The translations under genes and the position numbers were made by a program. The notes beneath the pieces are model-generated. The model did not search any database, was not told where the DNA came from, and saw only the letters and a program-made list of their open reading frames with translations. This document shows positions 31,938-33,935 of a stretch of 33,935 nucleotides of DNA, piece after piece (position 1 is the stretch's first letter; every line of letters starts with the position of its first letter). This DNA is from an uncultured Paracoccaceae bacterium (GTDB lineage: Bacteria; Pseudomonadota; Alphaproteobacteria; Rhodobacterales; Rhodobacteraceae), in contig CALJZN010000109.1 in the NCBI GenBank assembly GCA_937983405.1, forward strand, positions 1 through 33,935, in the 5' to 3' direction.

Positions 31938-33119
31938 ATGCACGGATCCCACCCTGCGCTCGACGTCGATCTTTACGGTGACGCGATCATCCTCGACCCC
32001 TACCCGACCTACCGCGCGCTGCGCGACGCGGGGTCGGCCGTCTGGCTGCCGCGGCACGGGCTGTGGGCGGTGGCGCGGTTCGACGATGTGCGCGAGGTGC
32101 TGCGCAGCCACCGCGACTTCTCCTCGGCCCACGGCGTGGCCGCCAATGACGAGACCAACCGGATGTCGGCGGGCACCACGCTGGCGTCCGACCCGCCGCT
32201 GCACGGCGAACAGCGCCAGATCATCGCTGCGCCGCTGATGCCGGGCGCGCTGGCGCCGCTGCGCGACCGCATCGAGGCGGCGGCGGATGCGCTTGTGGCG
32301 CAGCTGGCGGGGCGGGACTGGTTCGACGCGATGGCGGACCTCGCGCGGGTGCTGCCGGTCCGGATCGTGTCCGATCTGGTCGGCCTGCCCGACGAGGGGC
32401 GGCAGAACATGCTGCGCTGGGCGGCCGCCACCTTCGACATCCTCGGTGCGATGAACGACCGGGCCCGTGCCGCGCTGCCCGCCGTGGCGGAGATGCGGCG
32501 CTACACGGTCGAGCAGGCCACCCCCGACCGGCTGCGGCCGGGAAGCTGGGCGGCAAGGCTTTATGCCGCCGCGGCCGAGGGGAAGGTGCCGCTTGCCCGC
32601 TGCCCGGCGATGATGCGCGACTACATGGCCCCGTCGCTCGACACCACCATCCTCGGGACGGGCAACATCCTGTGGCTTCTGGCCCGCCACCCCGACCAGT
32701 GGGAGATGCTGCGCGCCGACCCGGGCCTGGGTCCGGCCGCGATCAACGAGGGGCTGCGGCTTGAGTCTCCCATCCGGGGCTTCACGCGCCTTTTGCTGCG
32801 CGACCGCGCGCTGGGCGACGGCGCGCTGCCCGCGGGGGCAAGGGTTCTGGTGCTCTACGCCTCGGCGAACCGCGACGAGCGCCGCTGGGGGGATCCCGAG
32901 CGCTTCGACATCACCCGCAAGGCCACCGATCATCTGGGCTTCGGGCACGGCATCCATGCCTGCGCCGGGATGCATCTGGCCCGGCTCGAGATCGGGGCGA
33001 TCCTGGCGGCGCTGATCCGCCGCGTCCGGCGGATCGAGGTCGGGCCGCCGGTGCGCGCCGTCAACAACGTGCTGCGCGGCTTCGCCTTGCTGCCGATGCG
33101 CCTGCACCGCGCGGCCTGA
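31938..33119 (+). CDS. Cytochrome P450
   Basis: A 393-residue soluble bacterial P450. The heme-binding loop is FGHGIHACAGMHLAR with Cys342. The K-helix ExxR is INEGLRLESPIRG. The I-helix reads DYMAPSLDTTILGTGN, with the acid-alcohol pair Asp-Thr but Pro-Ser where many P450s have Ala-Gly. This form reminds me of the CYP199 type that O-demethylates para-substituted benzoates; that assignment is inference. The start at 31938 (MHGSHPALDVDLYGDAIILD) follows GAGAGG. The frame is intact. No ferredoxin or ferredoxin reductase gene lies in the window, so electrons must come from elsewhere. The island's other O-demethylase (LigM-like) is broken. Confidence 0.92.
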   Translation: MHGSHPALDVDLYGDAIILDPYPTYRALRDAGSAVWLPRHGLWAVARFDDVREVLRSHRDFSSAHGVAANDETNRMSAGTTLASDPPLHGEQRQIIAAPLMPGALAPLRDRIEAAADALVAQLAGRDWFDAMADLARVLPVRIVSDLVGLPDEGRQNMLRWAAATFDILGAMNDRARAALPAVAEMRRYTVEQATPDRLRPGSWAARLYAAAAEGKVPLARCPAMMRDYMAPSLDTTILGTGNILWLLARHPDQWEMLRADPGLGPAAINEGLRLESPIRGFTRLLLRDRALGDGALPAGARVLVLYASANRDERRWGDPERFDITRKATDHLGFGHGIHACAGMHLARLEIGAILAALIRRVRRIEVGPPVRAVNNVLRGFALLPMRLHRAA

Positions 33120-33454
33120 CCCGCCCGGGCGCCTTTGCCGCGGCGCACTGCCGCGCCCGTCTTCGGGCACAAGGACCGCCGGTTGTCGGCCTCGGCGAAG
33201 CACATGGCGCCGGCGGCCGCGCGCCCCGGGGCGGGTCGCTGCCCGGCATCCGCGGGGCGACCGGGGGGCGGTTTGACCCCGACCTCGGCGGTTGACCCCT
33301 CCGCACCGGCAGCAGGACGGCGACGGGGAAAATCCCTGGCAGGCATCGCACCGAGCTTGTCAGTCTTGTCATTCCGCGAGGATACAACAAGACTGTGCGC
33401 GGGTGGGGCGTGCCCGCGATCACCTTGGGCGTGTTCAACCGAAGGAGCTGTCGC
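33120..33454. other. Intergenic region between the P450 gene and ftsH
   Basis: 335 bases with no supported gene. The first 200 are very GC-rich. From 33350 the sequence is less GC-rich and carries the CTTGTCA direct repeat and GATACAAC, followed by GAAGGAG at 33441-33447 for the ftsH GTG. It therefore marks the return from accessory to core DNA and holds the ftsH promoter. Confidence 0.6.
33356..33371 (+). promoter_or_regulatory. Direct repeat CTTGTCA in the ftsH promoter region
   Basis: CTTGTCA occurs at 33356-33362 and again at 33365-33371, nine bases apart, with GATACAAC at 33381-33388. CTTG is also the core of heat-shock sigma-32 -35 boxes, and ftsH is a heat-shock gene in many bacteria, but spacing to the AT-rich element does not fit a standard promoter well. 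Confidence 0.3.
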
Positions 33455-33935
33455 GTGAACAGGGAACAGCAGATCAACATCTGGTACTGGATCGCGGCCT
33501 TCATGCTGCTGATGCTGTTCCAGTCCTGGTGGCAGGGGGCGTCCGTGACCGAGCGGATCCCCTACTCGCGCTTTCTCGAGCTGCTCGAGGAGGACAGGAT
33601 CGCCGAGGTGCAGGTCCAGCCCGAGCGCATCGTCGGCCGCTATCGCGACCCGATCGACGGGCGGACCCATTTCATCACCAACATCGTCCCCGAGGATCTG
33701 ACGCGCCGCCTGGAACAGTCGGGCGCCGAATATGACGGCACGGTGACGAACACCTTCCTGTCCACGCTCCTGTCCTGGGTGCTGCCGATCGTGCTGCTGT
33801 TCGCGCTGTGGTCCTTCTTCTTCCGCCGCTTCGCCGAGAAGCAGGGCTTCGGCGGCATGATGACGGTCGGCAAGTCGAAGGCCAAGGTCTATGTCGAGAA
33901 GGACACGGGCGTGACCTTCGACGATGTGGCCGGCA
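33455..33935 (+). CDS. ftsH: ATP-dependent zinc metalloprotease FtsH, N-terminal part, cut by the window edge
   Basis: Membrane-anchored AAA+ protease that degrades misassembled membrane proteins. The visible 160 codons cover the N-terminus: a first membrane helix (INIWYWIAAFMLLMLF), the periplasmic FtsH domain with IPYSRFLELLEEDRIAEVQV and RRLEQSGAEYDG, a second helix (LSTLLSWVLPIVLLFALW), the FFFRRFAEKQGFGG linker, and the beginning of the AAA domain, VYVEKDTGVTFDDVAG. The ATPase and HExxH parts lie beyond the window. The start is GTG at 33455 with GAAGGAG eight bases upstream. The tryptophan-rich first helix differs from the main ftsH of Rhodobacteraceae as I remember it, so this may be a second paralogue. 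Confidence 0.93.
   Translation, partial: MNREQQINIWYWIAAFMLLMLFQSWWQGASVTERIPYSRFLELLEEDRIAEVQVQPERIVGRYRDPIDGRTHFITNIVPEDLTRRLEQSGAEYDGTVTNTFLSTLLSWVLPIVLLFALWSFFFRRFAEKQGFGGMMTVGKSKAKVYVEKDTGVTFDDVAG

Noticed and set aside
1-33935. tRNA, rRNA, insertion-sequence, integrase or phage genes marking the island as mobile
   Set aside because: None was recognised on either strand. The island borders are inferred from gene content and decay only.

Overview
The window is a GC-rich stretch of an alphaproteobacterial chromosome, most likely from a Rhodobacteraceae-type organism. That inference rests on gene order (rpoZ-rel-DUF2062-pdxJ-acpS-lepB on the minus strand; NYN protein, then ispH-DUF3429-rnhA on the plus strand), protein character and base composition. 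No phylogeny could be run.

Region 1 (1-7897) is core housekeeping DNA and every complete gene in it is intact. The minus-strand operon rpoZ (5075) to lepB (running off the left edge) covers the RNA polymerase omega subunit, (p)ppGpp metabolism, vitamin B6, the acyl carrier protein arm and signal peptidase. The plus-strand group holds a NYN-domain protein, then ispH, a small membrane protein and rnhA, the last three overlapping by a few bases. Region 2 (7914-9285) holds a secreted hypothetical protein divergent from a TetR-type regulator with a short palindrome at its promoter.

Region 3 (about 9.3-31 kb) is an accessory catabolic island. Its gene content fits uptake and breakdown of aromatic or aryl-acid compounds: two TRAP transporters, a tripartite tricarboxylate-type (TctA/TctB) permease, a LigM-like folate-dependent O-demethylase, an extradiol-dioxygenase (VOC) domain, an FAH-family hydrolase, acyl-CoA ligases, thiolase, enoyl-CoA hydratase, an SDR, a 4-oxalocrotonate-tautomerase-like protein, a flavin hydroxylase and RidA- and isochorismatase-type enzymes. 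It is remarkable for decay. At least a dozen genes carry nonsense codons, frameshifts or internal deletions, while neighbours such as thiolase, FAH, RidA and one TRAP small permease stay open. One deletion appears to have produced a long, fully open chimera of an acyl-CoA ligase and an extradiol dioxygenase (24111-26147). The tautomerase has lost its N-terminal proline.

Region 4 (31.0-33.1 kb) has an intact phytanoyl-CoA-dioxygenase-type Fe(II)/2-oxoglutarate oxygenase and an intact cytochrome P450. The window ends inside ftsH, again core DNA. No CRISPR array, rRNA, tRNA, insertion sequence or phage gene was recognised. I found no convincing new defence or mobile system. The best leads are the ligase-dioxygenase chimera, the Pro-to-Ala tautomerase, the TctA-TctB fusion, the methyltransferase-like protein with an extra N-terminal domain, and the clustered pseudogenisation itself.
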